Shown: positions 63,878-64,000 of the stretch, one piece after another | How the letters are laid out: every line of letters starts with the position of its first letter | How positions within the stretch are numbered: position 1 is the first letter of the stretch | Source: Camarhynchus parvulus | Taxonomy: Eukaryota; Chordata; Aves; Passeriformes; Thraupidae | Length of the DNA stretch: 64,000 nucleotides | Assembly: GCF_901933205.1 (NCBI RefSeq) | Contig: NC_044571.1 | Span: forward strand, 76,571,689-76,635,688 | Reading direction: 5' to 3' | Translations under genes and position numbers: made by a program | The notes under the pieces: generated by a model | Seen by the model: the letters and a program-made list of their open reading frames with translations, nothing else | What the model was told of the DNA's origin: nothing | The model's database searches: none

Positions 63878-64000
63878 AGCAAAACAATCCTTTTGGCAGT
63901 CTATACAGCCCTTATTTTAAGAGCAAAGATTGAAAACTCTGGTCAAGTACTGCAATATCCCAGATCTTGTAATTTGTTTTAATGAGTAATAAAATATGAT

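Larger units (their letters stand above)
53897..64000 (-). other. CNTN3: CNTN3 intron, upstream of the first visible exon (partial)
   Basis: At least 10.1 kb of AT-rich intron precedes the Ig3 exon. The missing first half of Ig3 (expected to end in a Cys-Phe-Ala-Leu-Gly-like stretch before a phase-1 donor) was looked for on the minus strand and not seen. The interval holds a reverse CR1 3' end at 62899-63060, TG/TA/CA dinucleotide runs at about 61697-61729, and short poly-A or poly-T tracts. A 143-codon minus-strand open frame at 59135-59566 has no recognisable domain. The rest shows nothing I can name. Confidence 0.85.

Noticed and set aside
1..64000. CRISPR array, operon, phage or bacterial defence system
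   Set aside because: The window is vertebrate intron with GT-AG exons and avian repeats. No regularly spaced repeat array or compact gene cluster exists.

Overview
This window is nuclear DNA from a bird. The evidence is CR1 LINE fragments with avian-type 3' ends, an avian-looking retroviral LTR remnant, a nuclear copy of mitochondrial DNA whose ATP6 and COX3 reading is bird-like, and a low density of repeats in AT-rich intronic sequence. The LTR family resembles ones I recall from Neoaves, but I would not name an order or species.

The only gene I can support is part of CNTN3 (contactin-3, also called BIG-1 or PANG), a neuronal GPI-anchored adhesion molecule of the immunoglobulin superfamily. 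It lies on the minus strand. Four consecutive coding exons can be read with exact splice sites: 53715-53896 (second half of Ig3), 46666-46802 and 45032-45161 (Ig4), and 42750-42900 (first half of Ig5). Their phases join without a gap and give about 199 codons with no stop. The first exons, the second half of Ig5, Ig6, the fibronectin III repeats and the GPI signal are outside the window or were not found. Positions 53897-64000 hold part of the upstream intron, and positions 1-42749 hold most or all of a very long downstream intron.

The rest is intron. Its contents, in order: a CR1 3' end (2163-2350); a cluster of homeodomain-type TAATTA sites that may mark a regulatory element (about 4770-5155); a perfect 11-bp-arm hairpin (8531-8557); a TATATC microsatellite (10529-10746); an AT-rich tract (12695-12830); a long CR1 3' segment (15920-16728); the ATP6/COX3 NUMT (20140-20827); a second long CR1 segment (29080-29890); a shortened solo LTR (30250-30457); a third CR1 piece (37430-37795); a diverged 38-bp tandem duplication (38494-38569); and, upstream of the exons, a reverse-oriented CR1 3' end (62899-63060). 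No tRNA, rRNA, CRISPR array or bacterial-type operon is present. Short open frames elsewhere look like chance frames in AT-rich intron or frames inside repeats.

I found no convincing new biological system. The observations most worth a second look are the NUMT, which still has an open ATP6 tail, the TAATTA cluster, the symmetric two-exon Ig4 module with weak donor sites, and the internally deleted LTR.
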